From: Chloroflexota bacterium
Lineage (GTDB): Bacteria > Chloroflexota > Anaerolineae > Anaerolineales > Anaerolineaceae
Direction of reading: 5' to 3'
Assembly: GCA_012517865.1 (NCBI GenBank)
Contig: JAAYUC010000023.1
Location: forward strand, 1-64,000
Length of the DNA stretch: 64,000 nucleotides
Part shown: piece after piece, positions 24,842 to 34,385 of the stretch
How the letters are laid out: every line of letters starts with the position of its first letter
How positions within the stretch are numbered: position 1 is the stretch's first letter
Made by a program: the position numbers and the translations under genes
Notes under the pieces: model-generated
What the model saw: the letters and a program-made list of their open reading frames with translations, nothing else
The model's database searches: none
What the model was told of the DNA's origin: nothing

Positions 24842-26119
24842 ATGAGTGAAGCACAAGCTGAAAAGAAAGATTTAGGTCAGGCAATTCTGAAAGAAATCGT
24901 CCCGCCGCCGGAAGAAGAAGCCCCCAGGAAAAGCTTCTGGAAATCCATTTCCATTCCAGCACTGGCAATCCTCACCGGCCTGCTCATCGGCGCGGTGATG
25001 ATCGCGGCCACCAGCTCAACCGTCTGGGCGGCATTTGGCCAGTCCATTTGGAAGGGTTTCGGCCGGGCATTTGCTGAAATCGGGGCAGCCTATCAGGCGC
25101 TCTTTACCGGAGCGATTGGCGACCCGGTCCGTATCGTGAGAGCCCTGGGTTCCGGCGACGCGAGAGAAATCCGCTCAGCGCTGAACCCATTCCTGGAAAG
25201 CCTGGTTCAGACCACACCGTATATCTTTACAGGTCTGGCGGTTGCGGTTGGGTTCCGCAGCGGTCTGTTCAATATTGGCGTGGAAGGTCAGCTCTTTATC
25301 GGCGCGGCTGCTGCCACCTACGTGGGATATGCCATCACCGGCCTCCCCGGCTTCATTCACATGCCCCTGGCGCTGCTGGCCGGGGCGCTGGGCGGCGCTT
25401 TCTGGGCATTCATTCCAGGCCTCCTGAAAGCCAAAACAGGCGGGCACGAAGTAATCAACACCATTATGATGAACTGGATAGCCTTCCGTCTGACGGAGTG
25501 GCTGCTTTCCGGACCTATGACCCGTCCGGGTTCGGGCGGTATGCCCCTCAGCCCTCTGATTCAGAAATCCGCGGAAATCCCGCAGTTCTTCCAGGCTCCC
25601 ATCCGCTTCCATCTGGGTTTTTTCATCGCTCTGGCGGTCGCCTGGTTTATTAATTGGTTTTTATTCAAGACCACCTGGGGGCTGGATTTGCGCACCGTAG
25701 GCACCAATCCGCGCGCGGCAAAATATGCCGGCCTCAGCACCACCAAATCCATCATTACCGCGATGATTATCTCCGGCGCTCTGGCAGGCACAGCCGGCGC
25801 GGTGCAAATTCTGGCTGTCAATCGCAGCATGGCGCTTGGGCTTTCATCCGGTTATGGTTTTGACAGTATCGCGCTGGCGCTGATTGGCAACAACACGCCG
25901 CTGGGCATCGTTCTGGCTTCGCTGCTGTTTGGCACGCTGCGCAACGGCGCGACGCGCATGATGGTGGTATCCGCCATTCCGATTGACATCGTGGATGTCA
26001 TCCAGGCGATTATCCTGATGTTTGTCGCGGCTCCCGCGATTATCCGCGCGATGTATCACCTGAAGAAACCAAAGAAGGAAGAGGCAACCATCTTCCTTAG
26101 CGGTTGGGGAGGGAAATAA
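24842..26119 (+). CDS. Nucleoside ABC importer permease 1
   Basis: A 425-residue BPD_transp_2 permease of the NupP type, with a cytoplasmic N-terminus and a long extracytoplasmic loop before the core. GLFNIGVEGQLFIGAAAATYVG is the family motif. It ends in TAATG overlap with the next permease. AGAGGTGG lies just before the ATG. Confidence 0.9.
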   Translation: MSEAQAEKKDLGQAILKEIVPPPEEEAPRKSFWKSISIPALAILTGLLIGAVMIAATSSTVWAAFGQSIWKGFGRAFAEIGAAYQALFTGAIGDPVRIVRALGSGDAREIRSALNPFLESLVQTTPYIFTGLAVAVGFRSGLFNIGVEGQLFIGAAAATYVGYAITGLPGFIHMPLALLAGALGGAFWAFIPGLLKAKTGGHEVINTIMMNWIAFRLTEWLLSGPMTRPGSGGMPLSPLIQKSAEIPQFFQAPIRFHLGFFIALAVAWFINWFLFKTTWGLDLRTVGTNPRAAKYAGLSTTKSIITAMIISGALAGTAGAVQILAVNRSMALGLSSGYGFDSIALALIGNNTPLGIVLASLLFGTLRNGATRMMVVSAIPIDIVDVIQAIILMFVAAPAIIRAMYHLKKPKKEEATIFLSGWGGK

Positions 26120-27396
26120 TGGCTACGTTAACTCAGACAATTAAGCACAGAAGGATTTCCGAAGTCTCGCCCGCGCGCAGGCTGTTCATGGGGATTGTTG
26201 AGCTCATCATTGGCATCCTGATTTACGTCCTGTTTGCCGCCAGGTTGGCACCTGAACTGCTGACCACCTTCAACATGACCCCCGGCGGCATCGACGTGGG
26301 GCAGCTGGCAGACTGGGTTGTGCCGTCCCGCCTCACGCTGACTATCTTCGCGATTGTTTGTGTTGGGATTGGCGCTTACCAGATTGTGAAAGGCTTTGGG
26401 CGCGCCACCAACGGCATGGTTGGGTTGTGCGGGCTGCTGCTCATCTTTGGGTTCCTCATCTGGCAGGCCAGCGGTAAGACATTAAACCTTTCAGGCATGC
26501 TTTCAAGCGCCGTCCTGCTGGCAGTCCCGATTACACTGGCAGCATTCGCGGGCATCCTGGCTGAACGCTCCGGCACAATCAACATCGCCATTGAAGGCAT
26601 GATGCTGATGTCGTGCATGTTTGCAGCCCTGATTGGCAGCCTCACCAAGAGCGCGGTTTTGGGTCTCTTGGGGGGCGTGCTGTCGGCTGTCGCGCTGGCA
26701 ATGCTGCACGCGGTGCTGTGCATCAAGTACAAAATCAACCAGGTAGTCTCCGGCACAGTCATCAACATTTTTTCCGCGGGCATGACGGCCTTTATCTCTC
26801 AGAAATTCCTGCAGAAGTATCAAACGCTGAACAATCCGCCCATGTTCACGCGCATTCCGGTGCCGCTGCTTTCGCGCATCCCATTCATTGGCCCAATACT
26901 TTTCAACCAGAATGTGTTCGTGTACATGATGTTCCTGATTTTGATTATTTTACAGGTCGCGCTTTTCTCCACGCGCTGGGGACTGAGGCTGCGTTCGGTT
27001 GGCGAGCATCCCAAAGCCGCGGATACCCTGGGCATTGATGTTATCCGCACCCGCTACGTCGGCATGCTGCTGAGCGGCGTGGTAGCGGGCATCGCGGGCG
27101 CGTTCTTCACACTGGGCTCGGTGGGGCGCTTTGACGAGGGCATGACTGCCGGCAAGGGCTTCATTGGTCTGGCGGCGATGATTTTCGGCAACTGGTATCC
27201 GTTTGGAGCGCTCGGTGCCGGGCTGCTGTTTGGCTTCGCGGACGCGATTGGCTCCAAGCTCTCGCTGCTGGGCAGCGCAATTCCGCCCCAGTTTATGGGC
27301 ATGGCCCCCTACCTGATTACCATGATTGTTCTGGCAGGTTTCATTGGCAAGGGTCAGGCGCCGGCCGCAGAGGGCAAACCGTACGAGAAAGAGTAA
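26119..27396 (+). CDS. Nucleoside ABC importer permease 2
   Basis: A 425-residue permease of the NupQ type. GTINIAIEGMMLMSCMFAALIG is the family motif and VGEHPKAADTLGIDV the coupling region. The ATG shares an A with the upstream stop (TAATG at 26117-26121); the in-frame ATG at 26104 would lie inside the previous gene. It has an N-terminal extension with about three added helices compared with short members. A strong terminator follows. Confidence 0.9.
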   Translation: MATLTQTIKHRRISEVSPARRLFMGIVELIIGILIYVLFAARLAPELLTTFNMTPGGIDVGQLADWVVPSRLTLTIFAIVCVGIGAYQIVKGFGRATNGMVGLCGLLLIFGFLIWQASGKTLNLSGMLSSAVLLAVPITLAAFAGILAERSGTINIAIEGMMLMSCMFAALIGSLTKSAVLGLLGGVLSAVALAMLHAVLCIKYKINQVVSGTVINIFSAGMTAFISQKFLQKYQTLNNPPMFTRIPVPLLSRIPFIGPILFNQNVFVYMMFLILIILQVALFSTRWGLRLRSVGEHPKAADTLGIDVIRTRYVGMLLSGVVAGIAGAFFTLGSVGRFDEGMTAGKGFIGLAAMIFGNWYPFGALGAGLLFGFADAIGSKLSLLGSAIPPQFMGMAPYLITMIVLAGFIGKGQAPAAEGKPYEKE

Positions 27397-27413
27397 AGGA
27401 TTTTTACTTCCCA

Positions 27414-27443
27414 AAGCCCCCGCAGTACAGCGGGGGCTTTTTT
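27414..27443 (+). terminator. Terminator of the nucleoside ABC operon
   Basis: AAGCCCCCGC pairs with GCGGGGGCTT around AGTACA, followed by TTTTG. Confidence 0.9.
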
Positions 27444-27755
27444 GTTCCTGTTCACCTTGATGAAATGATGGGAGGCATGCATTCATCCCAGGCCTGCAGC
27501 ATCCTCGGCCGCCTACGGACGCAGGAAGACCTGTCGGTCAGCGGCCTGGCACGGTCAGAAGACCATGTGGGAACAGCAAGGCAAAACATTTCTTCCTCAC
27601 TCTCTTTTGCTGAATATCCTCAGCAAAAACCTCATATTTTCTTTGGTCAAAGAAAATCATGCGGTTTACGCTTAATTTCACGGGATTTTAGATGAGATGG
27701 GCTTTCATCGAGTATGATTATCCAAGAAAATGACCAATCCGATTGGAGATTAACA
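27444..27755. other. Intergenic region upstream of the ABC-2 exporter operon
   Basis: About 310 bases without a credible gene. Its second half holds two adjacent perfect inverted repeats (listed separately). The promoter is not clear; TATGAT at 27712 is a possible -10 without a good -35. Confidence 0.45.
27605..27657. promoter_or_regulatory. Two adjacent palindromes, candidate operators
   Basis: TTTTGCTGA-N6-TCAGCAAAA (27605-27628) and ATTTTCTTTG-GT-CAAAGAAAAT (27636-27657) are both perfect. They end about 100 bases before the ABC-2 ATPase start and fit a repressor site, though the first could also be a minus-strand hairpin. Confidence 0.4.
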
Positions 27756-28673
27756 ATGCAGTCCATTCACGTTGAACACATCAGTAAACGCTTCGGAGAC
27801 ACGCAGGCAGTCAGGGATGTATCCTTTGACGTGGTCCCGGGTGAGATTTTTGGGCTCTTGGGCCCCAACGGCTCCGGCAAAACCACCACCATTCGCATCA
27901 TTCTGGATATCCTAAAGCCGGATTCCGGTTCTGTTTCCATTCTTGGCGGAGCTATGTCGGAAGCCAAGAAAAATCAGATTGGCTACCTGCCGGAGGAGCG
28001 CGGTTTGTACCAGGATATCCTGCTGGATAAATGCCTGGAATACCTTGCCACGCTGAAAGGAATGAGCCCGCAGCAAATTAAACAAAAACTCCCTGCGTAT
28101 CTGGATGAGTTCGACCTAAGCAGCCACCGCAAGAAAAAGGTCAAAGAACTCAGTAAAGGCATGCAGCAGAAAGCTCAGCTGATTGCCACCCTGATACATA
28201 ACCCGCAGGTCATCATCATAGACGAGCCCTTCAGCGCGCTGGACCCGGTCAATACCCAGCTGGTAAAAGATATCCTTAAGCAGCAGCGCAGCGCGGGCAA
28301 GACCATCATCATGTGCACCCACCAGATGAACCAGGTGGAACAGCTGTGCGACAAAATCGTGCTGGTAGATAAGGGTGAAGTGCTGCTGTACGGCGGTTTG
28401 CAACAAATTTATGAAAGTTTCGCGACCGATGATGTGCGCATCAACACCAGCATGGAGCTTCCGCCAAGCATTCCCGGCGTGCGGAAAATCGAGCGCTTGA
28501 ACACAATGATTAAGCTGGAACCTCAGCCCGGTGTCAAGCCTCAGGAGATACTCAACACATTGGTCTCGCAGGGAATTCAACTGAACGCGTTTGAAATCGC
28601 GGTACCTTCTCTCGATGAAATCTTCATCAAGGTGGTGAAAAAAGGAGAGCCGGGCGATGAGCAAGACCTTTGA
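27756..28673 (+). CDS. ABC-2 exporter ATP-binding protein (NatA-like)
   Basis: A 305-residue ATPase with GPNGSGKTTT, LSKGMQQK and VIIIDEPFSALDP, and a C-terminal DUF4162-type domain. The start at 27756 has GGAG upstream; an earlier in-frame ATG at 27714 adds a non-conserved stretch. It overlaps the first permease gene by 17 bases. Substrate is unknown; the NatAB-like layout suggests export of ions, lipids or an antimicrobial. Confidence 0.9.
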   Translation: MQSIHVEHISKRFGDTQAVRDVSFDVVPGEIFGLLGPNGSGKTTTIRIILDILKPDSGSVSILGGAMSEAKKNQIGYLPEERGLYQDILLDKCLEYLATLKGMSPQQIKQKLPAYLDEFDLSSHRKKKVKELSKGMQQKAQLIATLIHNPQVIIIDEPFSALDPVNTQLVKDILKQQRSAGKTIIMCTHQMNQVEQLCDKIVLVDKGEVLLYGGLQQIYESFATDDVRINTSMELPPSIPGVRKIERLNTMIKLEPQPGVKPQEILNTLVSQGIQLNAFEIAVPSLDEIFIKVVKKGEPGDEQDL

Positions 28674-29865
28674 AGTAGCCAAATATGAGTACACCCACCA
28701 CGTTGCCAGGCCGCGCTTTTGGATTGCGCTGCTGAGCGTGCCGGTCGGAATGGTGCTGGTGATGCTCTTTGCCATCGCGATTTCCCTCTCGTCGGTGAGC
28801 AAGCTGCCGGTGGGGTACGTGGATGAGGCCGGCCTGATTGCGATACCCCCTTCGTTCGCTGAAAAACCCTCGCTGTTTGAACCGGTCATTCCGTTGCGTC
28901 CGTATGCCTCCGAGCAAGAGGCGCGCGCCGCCGCGGAAAGCGGCAGCATCCAGGCCTATTTTGTCATCCCCGAGGGGTATGAATCTACTTTTCAGGTCAG
29001 GTATTACTACAATGAGCCGCTGACAGGCACCATCCGCAATCAGATACAGCGCTTTCTGTCCGAAAACCTGCTTGCCGGTATCCAGGTCCCCAATCAAGCG
29101 CGCCTGGAAGCGGGCAGCCTGTATACGCTGGTCTCGCTGGATGGGACCAGAAGCACGGCGGAAAATGAAATCTCTAAAATCATTTTGCCTTTGGTGGTGG
29201 GGCTGCTTTTTGTAATCGTTGTCCTCTCCAGCGGCGGTTATCTGCTGCAGGCAGTGGTTGAAGAGAAAGAGAACCGCACCATGGAAATCATGGTGACTTC
29301 CGTTTCGCCCAATGAACTGATGGCAGGAAAGATAATCGGCAACCTGAGCGTCGGCTTGACTCAAATATTGGTCTGGGCGCTGATGGCGGTGGTTTTCGTC
29401 CTGGTAATGGGAGACCGCATTCCATTCTTGCGGCAGCTGCAAATCTCCTGGCCCAACATGCTTCTCAGCCTGCTCCTGCTGCTGCCTTCCTTCGTCTTTA
29501 CCTCCGCGCTGATGGCAATCCTCGGCGCGACAGTGACCGACTCTCAGGAAGCAGCCCAGGTGACGGGTCTGATTACTTTCCCCATCCTGATTCCGTATTA
29601 CTTCTTCTCAGTGCTCATGATGCATCCAAACGGGGCCTTTTCGAGGGCGCTCAGCTACTTTCCGATGAGCGCGCCCGTGGCAATGACAATGCGCATGGCC
29701 TTCACGCAGGTCCCCGCCTGGGAACTGCTGATGGTTATCGCGCTGTTGGTGCTCTTTTCAGTCCTCACCATTTGGCTGGCTGGCAAAGCGTTCCGCCTGG
29801 GCATGCTGCAGTACTCCAGACGGGTCAGACTCTCCCAGCTTTTCCGTAAGGGAGGCGCGCTATGA
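28657..29865 (+). CDS. ABC-2 exporter permease 1 (NatB-like)
   Basis: A 402-residue permease: one N-terminal helix, a large extracellular domain (about residues 50-175), then five or six helices. VEEKENRTMEIMVTSVSPNELMAGKIIGN is the ABC-2 motif. It overlaps both neighbours, so translation is coupled. Confidence 0.9.
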   Translation: MSKTFEVAKYEYTHHVARPRFWIALLSVPVGMVLVMLFAIAISLSSVSKLPVGYVDEAGLIAIPPSFAEKPSLFEPVIPLRPYASEQEARAAAESGSIQAYFVIPEGYESTFQVRYYYNEPLTGTIRNQIQRFLSENLLAGIQVPNQARLEAGSLYTLVSLDGTRSTAENEISKIILPLVVGLLFVIVVLSSGGYLLQAVVEEKENRTMEIMVTSVSPNELMAGKIIGNLSVGLTQILVWALMAVVFVLVMGDRIPFLRQLQISWPNMLLSLLLLLPSFVFTSALMAILGATVTDSQEAAQVTGLITFPILIPYYFFSVLMMHPNGAFSRALSYFPMSAPVAMTMRMAFTQVPAWELLMVIALLVLFSVLTIWLAGKAFRLGMLQYSRRVRLSQLFRKGGAL

Positions 29866-31100
29866 ATAAGACCTGGAGCGTTTTTAAGCACGAATTTCTA
29901 AAAACGGTAAGCCGGCGCTCTTTCATCCTGACGCTCATCCTGGTCCCGCTGGTCCCCGCGGTCATCTTGTGGATTTTGGGCAATCTAAGCGATTCACAAT
30001 CGCAAAGCTTGCAGCAGGTCTTCACCGGCGGGCAGCCGCAGTCGGCTCTGCCTTACGGCGCGGTTGACCACAGCGGCCTGCTGACCGAGGCGCCCGATTG
30101 GGTAACCGGAGGAAGCATTGTGCTGGTTCCCTCCAGCGAGGAAGCCCGGCTTCAGGTGCAGCAAGGCAAATTGAAAGGCTATTACGAAGTCGCTGAAGAT
30201 TATCTGGAAAGCGGCAGGGTAACGCTCTACCGGGAGGATGTGAACCCGGTCACCGGTTTTGAACAAACTGGCGTGATGGAAAACCTGATTGCCTACAACC
30301 TGCTCGGCAGAAATCAGGACCTCTATCTCAGGTACACCAACCCGGTTTCGTTTGTTTTGGAAGAGGTGAATCCCGCCATCGCGGAGACCCGCGATACCGA
30401 AGACCCCCTGGCGTTTTTCATACCATACGGCGTGACGCTCTTTTTCTACATGATTGTCTTCATCACCTCCAGCATGCTCTTAAACACGGTCGGAAAGGAC
30501 AAAGACAACCGCGTGATGGAAATGCTGCTTTCTTCAGTAAAGCCCACCAGTCTTTTTGTGGGCAAACTCACTGGCCTGGGTCTGGCAAGCCTGCTGCAGC
30601 TGGCAATTTGGTTCGGGGCAGCGCTGGCGCTGCTCAGGTTCTCAGGGCGGACCTTCTCGCTGCCAATGGACCTGAACTTTTCTCCGGCGCTCTACATTTA
30701 CGGTATCCTGTTCTTCATTGTCGGCTTTGTTTATTACGGCAGCCTGATGGCCGGCATAGGAGCCATGGCGCCCAATCTGCGGGAAGGCAGTCAGTCCACA
30801 TTCATGGTCGCGCTGCCGCTCATTCTCACGCTGGTTTCCATCAACAGCCTGATTCAGATGCCGCACGGCTCGCTCGCCACCATTCTAAGTTTGCTGCCCC
30901 CCACCGCGCCAGTCGCGATGATGACCCGCCTTACCATCGGCGGTGTTCCTGGCTGGCAGATAGGGCTGGCGCTTGGGCTTTTGGCGCTGATTGATGTTTT
31001 CCTCATCAAGGGCGTGGCAAATCTGTTCCGCTCCCAGCACCTGCTCACCGGCAGCAAGTTTTCGTTCAAGTTGTTCCTGCGGGAACTGGTCCGCCGCTAA
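29862..31100 (+). CDS. ABC-2 exporter permease 2 (NatB-like)
   Basis: A 412-residue paralogue of the upstream permease with the same layout and the motif GKDKDNRVMEMLLSSVKPTSLFVGKLTGL. ATGA overlap with the previous gene. The two are distant in sequence and probably form a heterodimer driven by the single ATPase. Confidence 0.9.
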   Translation: MNKTWSVFKHEFLKTVSRRSFILTLILVPLVPAVILWILGNLSDSQSQSLQQVFTGGQPQSALPYGAVDHSGLLTEAPDWVTGGSIVLVPSSEEARLQVQQGKLKGYYEVAEDYLESGRVTLYREDVNPVTGFEQTGVMENLIAYNLLGRNQDLYLRYTNPVSFVLEEVNPAIAETRDTEDPLAFFIPYGVTLFFYMIVFITSSMLLNTVGKDKDNRVMEMLLSSVKPTSLFVGKLTGLGLASLLQLAIWFGAALALLRFSGRTFSLPMDLNFSPALYIYGILFFIVGFVYYGSLMAGIGAMAPNLREGSQSTFMVALPLILTLVSINSLIQMPHGSLATILSLLPPTAPVAMMTRLTIGGVPGWQIGLALGLLALIDVFLIKGVANLFRSQHLLTGSKFSFKLFLRELVRR

Positions 31101-31109
31101 ATTCGGCCC

Positions 31110-31143
31110 AAAACGCCCTGTCCTCACGGATGGGGCGTTTTTT
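31110..31143 (+). terminator. Terminator of the ABC-2 operon
   Basis: AAACGCCC pairs with GGGCGTTT around a 14-base loop, then TTT. Confidence 0.75.
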
Positions 31144-31233
31144 ATGCACGCGAGCCGGGAAAAGGGCTAAAATAGCAATCAGCAACAGCCTTTACGCCAA
31201 GACATTTCGGGTTTTACCGGTTTTCAAGGAGTT

Positions 31234-32334
31234 ATGATGAACAAGCCCAATCGCCTCTGGATTTTGTCCCTGCTCGCGGTGTTTCTCCTGGCGGCTTGCA
31301 ACCTGCCGAGCGCCCAGACGCCGACTGACCCCATGGCCAGCGTGCGCACAGCCGCGGCGCTCACTGTCGAGGCGATGTTCACGCAAACCGCCCCCGCGCA
31401 GAGCGCGACCGCGCTGCCCACGCAAACGCCGCCGCCAACGGCGCCAGCCAGCCCGACAGCCGATCCCAACCTTCCCTGCAACCTGGCGGAATTCGTCTCT
31501 GAAAGCGTCCCGGACGGAAGCCAGTTTTTCCCCGGCTCGGTATTCACCAAAACCTGGACGCTCCGCAACGCGGGCTCCTGCGTCTGGACGACCGCCTACC
31601 AACTGGAATACGTCTCAGGGAATATTCCAGACATCCTCTCGCTGCAAAAGCTGACCAACGGCGCGGTCGCGCCAGGTCAGACCCTCACGCTGATGCTGAA
31701 CATCCCCCTGCCGTATGAGCCGGGTGATTACCGCGCGGATTTCAAACTGCGCGACGCCCAGGGAGTCCAATTCAGTTTCAAGAACCCGGAGAAAACCTTT
31801 TGGGTCGCGGTGGAAGTAATCAATACCAGCCTGAACCTGGCTGAAAACATTTGCGCGGCAGAGTGGACCAGCGGAGCGGGCAAACTAAGCTGCCCGGGCA
31901 AACCCGGCAGTTCGGGTGGTTTTGTTTACGCGGATGCCAGCCCGCTGCTTGAAAACGGCGCGGAGGACGATGAACCCGCCCTGTGGCTCAGCCCGCAAAA
32001 CACCCAAAACGGTTATATCCAGGGTGTCTTCCCGGCACAGCGCATTCCCGAAAAGGCGCGGTTCGAGGCTGTGTTGGGCTGCGCCAAAAGCGCCCGCGCC
32101 TGCGACGCGGATTTCTCTCTTTACGTACAGGCAGGAGTGGAGACTCCGCGTCTGCTGGCTGCCTGGAATGAGATTAACGACGGCGCGTTCCGACGGATAA
32201 CCTACGACCTGACCGACTTGGCCGGCCAAAACCTGCGTCTGATTCTGCGGGTGGACAGCCGCGGTTCAGCAGTCGATGACGTCTTGCATCTGCTCATGCC
32301 AGTTCTCAGGTCTTTGCAGCCCGCGGACGAGTGA
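31234..32334 (+). CDS. Lipoprotein with NBR1-type Ig domain
   Basis: A 366-residue surface lipoprotein. Signal with lipobox LLAAC (residues 18-22), a Thr/Pro linker about 45-80, an NBR1-Ig-like domain about 85-200 (FTKTWTLRNAGSCVWTTAYQLEYVSG, then the PGDYRADFKLRD strand), and a second beta-rich domain to the end. AAGGAG precedes ATGATG; either Met may start. The Ig domain is probably a binding module. A smaller relative lies at 36.2 kb. Ligand unknown. Confidence 0.82.
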   Translation: MMNKPNRLWILSLLAVFLLAACNLPSAQTPTDPMASVRTAAALTVEAMFTQTAPAQSATALPTQTPPPTAPASPTADPNLPCNLAEFVSESVPDGSQFFPGSVFTKTWTLRNAGSCVWTTAYQLEYVSGNIPDILSLQKLTNGAVAPGQTLTLMLNIPLPYEPGDYRADFKLRDAQGVQFSFKNPEKTFWVAVEVINTSLNLAENICAAEWTSGAGKLSCPGKPGSSGGFVYADASPLLENGAEDDEPALWLSPQNTQNGYIQGVFPAQRIPEKARFEAVLGCAKSARACDADFSLYVQAGVETPRLLAAWNEINDGAFRRITYDLTDLAGQNLRLILRVDSRGSAVDDVLHLLMPVLRSLQPADE

Positions 32335-32644
32335 ATCTTCAGCCGGAGGTAAAGGCTTTTCGCGCGCACCTGCCGCTGCATGATGCCCAGCGGGCTGTTG
32401 AGCGCAGCTGTCTTCTCGTGCCTGAGGACGAAGCCTCCCCCGGCACAAAAATGGCCTGCGGGTATCTGGACGGCGCGGAGAAATGCCGGGGCATGCCACA
32501 GACTTTCCTGTCAGCATTGGCGAAAGCTCCCCTTATAACTTTCTGATAGAACCTGCTGTTTTTCAAAAAGGCAGGGAGAAAAATATGCCGCGCCGTGAAT
32601 TTTCCCGATTATAATAACCGTATCTTTTTGAGGGAAGGGCACCG
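32335..32644. other. Intergenic region, no gene seen
   Basis: About 310 bases. A TATAAT (32610-32615) 30 bases before the next start is a likely -10, without a good -35. CCTGC/GCAGG near 32553-32578 forms a weak hairpin with an internal T/A-rich loop. The first 200 bases are GC-rich with no clear coding pattern. Confidence 0.4.
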
Positions 32645-32887
32645 ATGGCCTGTTTCACACTTTTTTTTGCGCCTTTTTTAAAACCTTTGCCGTATCTGGA
32701 CCCAGGCAGCGGCAGCATGCTCATTCAATTGATTCTCGCGGCAGTCCTGAGTATTGGTATCGCAGTCAGAATCTTTTGGAACAAAATCAAGGCTTTTCTG
32801 ACCAGGAACAAATCTTCTGCCAGTCAGGATGCGGACCCCACGGAGCTCCCTGAGGAGCGCGGAGTAGAAGACTCCCCACATTCCTGA
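32645..32887 (+). CDS. Small membrane protein with LDPGSGS motif
   Basis: An 80-residue protein. YLDPGSGSMLIQLILAAVLSIGIAVRIFW is a conserved opening found in short membrane proteins near polysaccharide and lipid genes; it includes one transmembrane helix followed by a basic segment KIKAFLTR and a hydrophilic tail. GGAAGGG precedes the ATG. It is followed by a NoeA-like methyltransferase and a sulfatase-fold enzyme in the same direction, and such triads occur together in other genomes as far as I recall. Confidence 0.75.
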   Translation: MACFTLFFAPFLKPLPYLDPGSGSMLIQLILAAVLSIGIAVRIFWNKIKAFLTRNKSSASQDADPTELPEERGVEDSPHS

Positions 32888-32938
32888 GGGCAGGCATTCC
32901 AACGGCAGCAAACACACAAACAAAGGAAAGTGTTCTGA

Positions 32939-34324
32939 ATGGTGGAGAAATCTGGCGCGTCCTTCCGCGACCCAAGCGGCTTTATTTTCATCAGGGATGC
33001 TGTCGTGTACCGTCAGGTGAACCTGGCCGGCCGCGAATCGTACGACGCGCTGATGCAGTCGGGGCTCTACGAGCGGCTCACTAAAGCCAAAGCGCTTGTT
33101 TCCCACCAGGAAGTACCGCTGACTTTCGCTCCCACAGCAGAGCTGGCATATAAAGTCATCCGTCCTGAACCCATTCCTTTTATTTCCTATCCCTACGAAT
33201 GGTGTTTTGACCAGCTAAAGGATGCCGCGATTCTGACGCTCTCCATCGCCCGGCGCGCCCTTGAGTACGGCCTGAGCCTGAAAGATGCCAGCGCCTATAA
33301 CGTGCAATTCCTTGCGGGCAAACCGATTTTCATTGACACGCTCTCATTTGAACCTTACCAGGAAGGGCTCCCGTGGGTCGCCTATCGGCAGTTCTGCCAG
33401 CATTTCCTGGCGCCGTTAGCCCTAATGGCGCACAAAGACATTCGCCTGAGTCAGTTACTGCGCGTTTATATTGATGGAATTCCTCTGGACCTGGCCAGCC
33501 GGCTGCTTCCCGCGCGTTCACGGCTCAACTTTGGCCTGCTCAGTCACATTCACCTGCATGCCCGCAGCCAGCAAAAATATGCTGGCAAACAGGTCTCCCG
33601 AAACGCATTGGAAGGAAAAGTCAGCCTGCCTGCCCTGCGAGGCTTGCTTGAAAACCTGCTGACAACCGTGCGAGGCCTGCACCTGCGCTCAGCCAACACC
33701 GAATGGGGAAATTACTACGAAGAAAACAACTATACCGAAGCAGCTTTCGCTGCTAAACGAAACCTGGTAAAAGATTATTTGCTCGCGGTAAACCCTCGCA
33801 GTGTATGGGACCTGGGCGCGAACACAGGAGAGTTCAGCCGGGCCGCCAGCGAAATGGGGATCCTTACCGCCGCGTTTGATATTGACCACAGTGCGGTGCA
33901 GCAGAACTACCGCATGGTAAAGCAGAACAGCGAAAAATCACTGCTCCCGCTGTGGATAGACCTGACCAACCCTTCGCCGGCGCTTGGCTGGGATTCGCGG
34001 GAGAGAGCCTCCTTGCGGGAACGCGGTCCGGTGGATCTGATCATGGCGCTGGCTCTTATTCATCATCTGGCCATTGCCAACAATGTTCCCCTGGAGCGCG
34101 CCGCTGCCAGTTTTGCCGATATGGCGCGTCATCTCATCATCGAATTCGTTCCGAAAACGGACTCGCAGGTGCAGCGCCTCCTGGCTACTCGCGCGGATAT
34201 TTTTCCAGATTACAATCGCGATGGATTTGAACAGGCTTTCACGCGCCACTTCATCATTCATAAAGCTGAGCCTATTCCCGGATCACAGAGGATTCTCTAT
34301 CTGATGGAACGGCGCGCTGACTGA
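32939..34324 (+). CDS. NoeA-like SAM-dependent methyltransferase
   Basis: A 461-residue protein. The N-terminal half holds FRDPSGFIFIRDAVVYRQVN and ISYPYEWCFDQLKDAAILTL with LKDASAYNVQFLAGKPIFIDTLSF, resembling the kinase-like part of NoeA nodulation proteins. The C-terminal half (from about 275) is a Rossmann methyltransferase: VWDLGANTGEFSR (motif I) and an AFDIDHSAV acidic loop. It may modify a cell-surface glycan or lipid with the neighbouring membrane genes. The exact substrate is unknown. The ATG at 32939 has AAAGGAAAG 9-17 bases upstream. Confidence 0.8.
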   Translation: MVEKSGASFRDPSGFIFIRDAVVYRQVNLAGRESYDALMQSGLYERLTKAKALVSHQEVPLTFAPTAELAYKVIRPEPIPFISYPYEWCFDQLKDAAILTLSIARRALEYGLSLKDASAYNVQFLAGKPIFIDTLSFEPYQEGLPWVAYRQFCQHFLAPLALMAHKDIRLSQLLRVYIDGIPLDLASRLLPARSRLNFGLLSHIHLHARSQQKYAGKQVSRNALEGKVSLPALRGLLENLLTTVRGLHLRSANTEWGNYYEENNYTEAAFAAKRNLVKDYLLAVNPRSVWDLGANTGEFSRAASEMGILTAAFDIDHSAVQQNYRMVKQNSEKSLLPLWIDLTNPSPALGWDSRERASLRERGPVDLIMALALIHHLAIANNVPLERAAASFADMARHLIIEFVPKTDSQVQRLLATRADIFPDYNRDGFEQAFTRHFIIHKAEPIPGSQRILYLMERRAD

Positions 34325-34385
34325 GCCTGAGCGCCTGTCAGGTACGACGCGGACAGACTGAAAGCGCGGTTGAGGTGGTAAAATT

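Noticed and set aside
22128..27396. Sugar (RbsABC-like) importer
   Set aside because: The binding protein belongs to the BMP family rather than the periplasmic sugar-binding family, and two distinct NupP/NupQ permeases are present.
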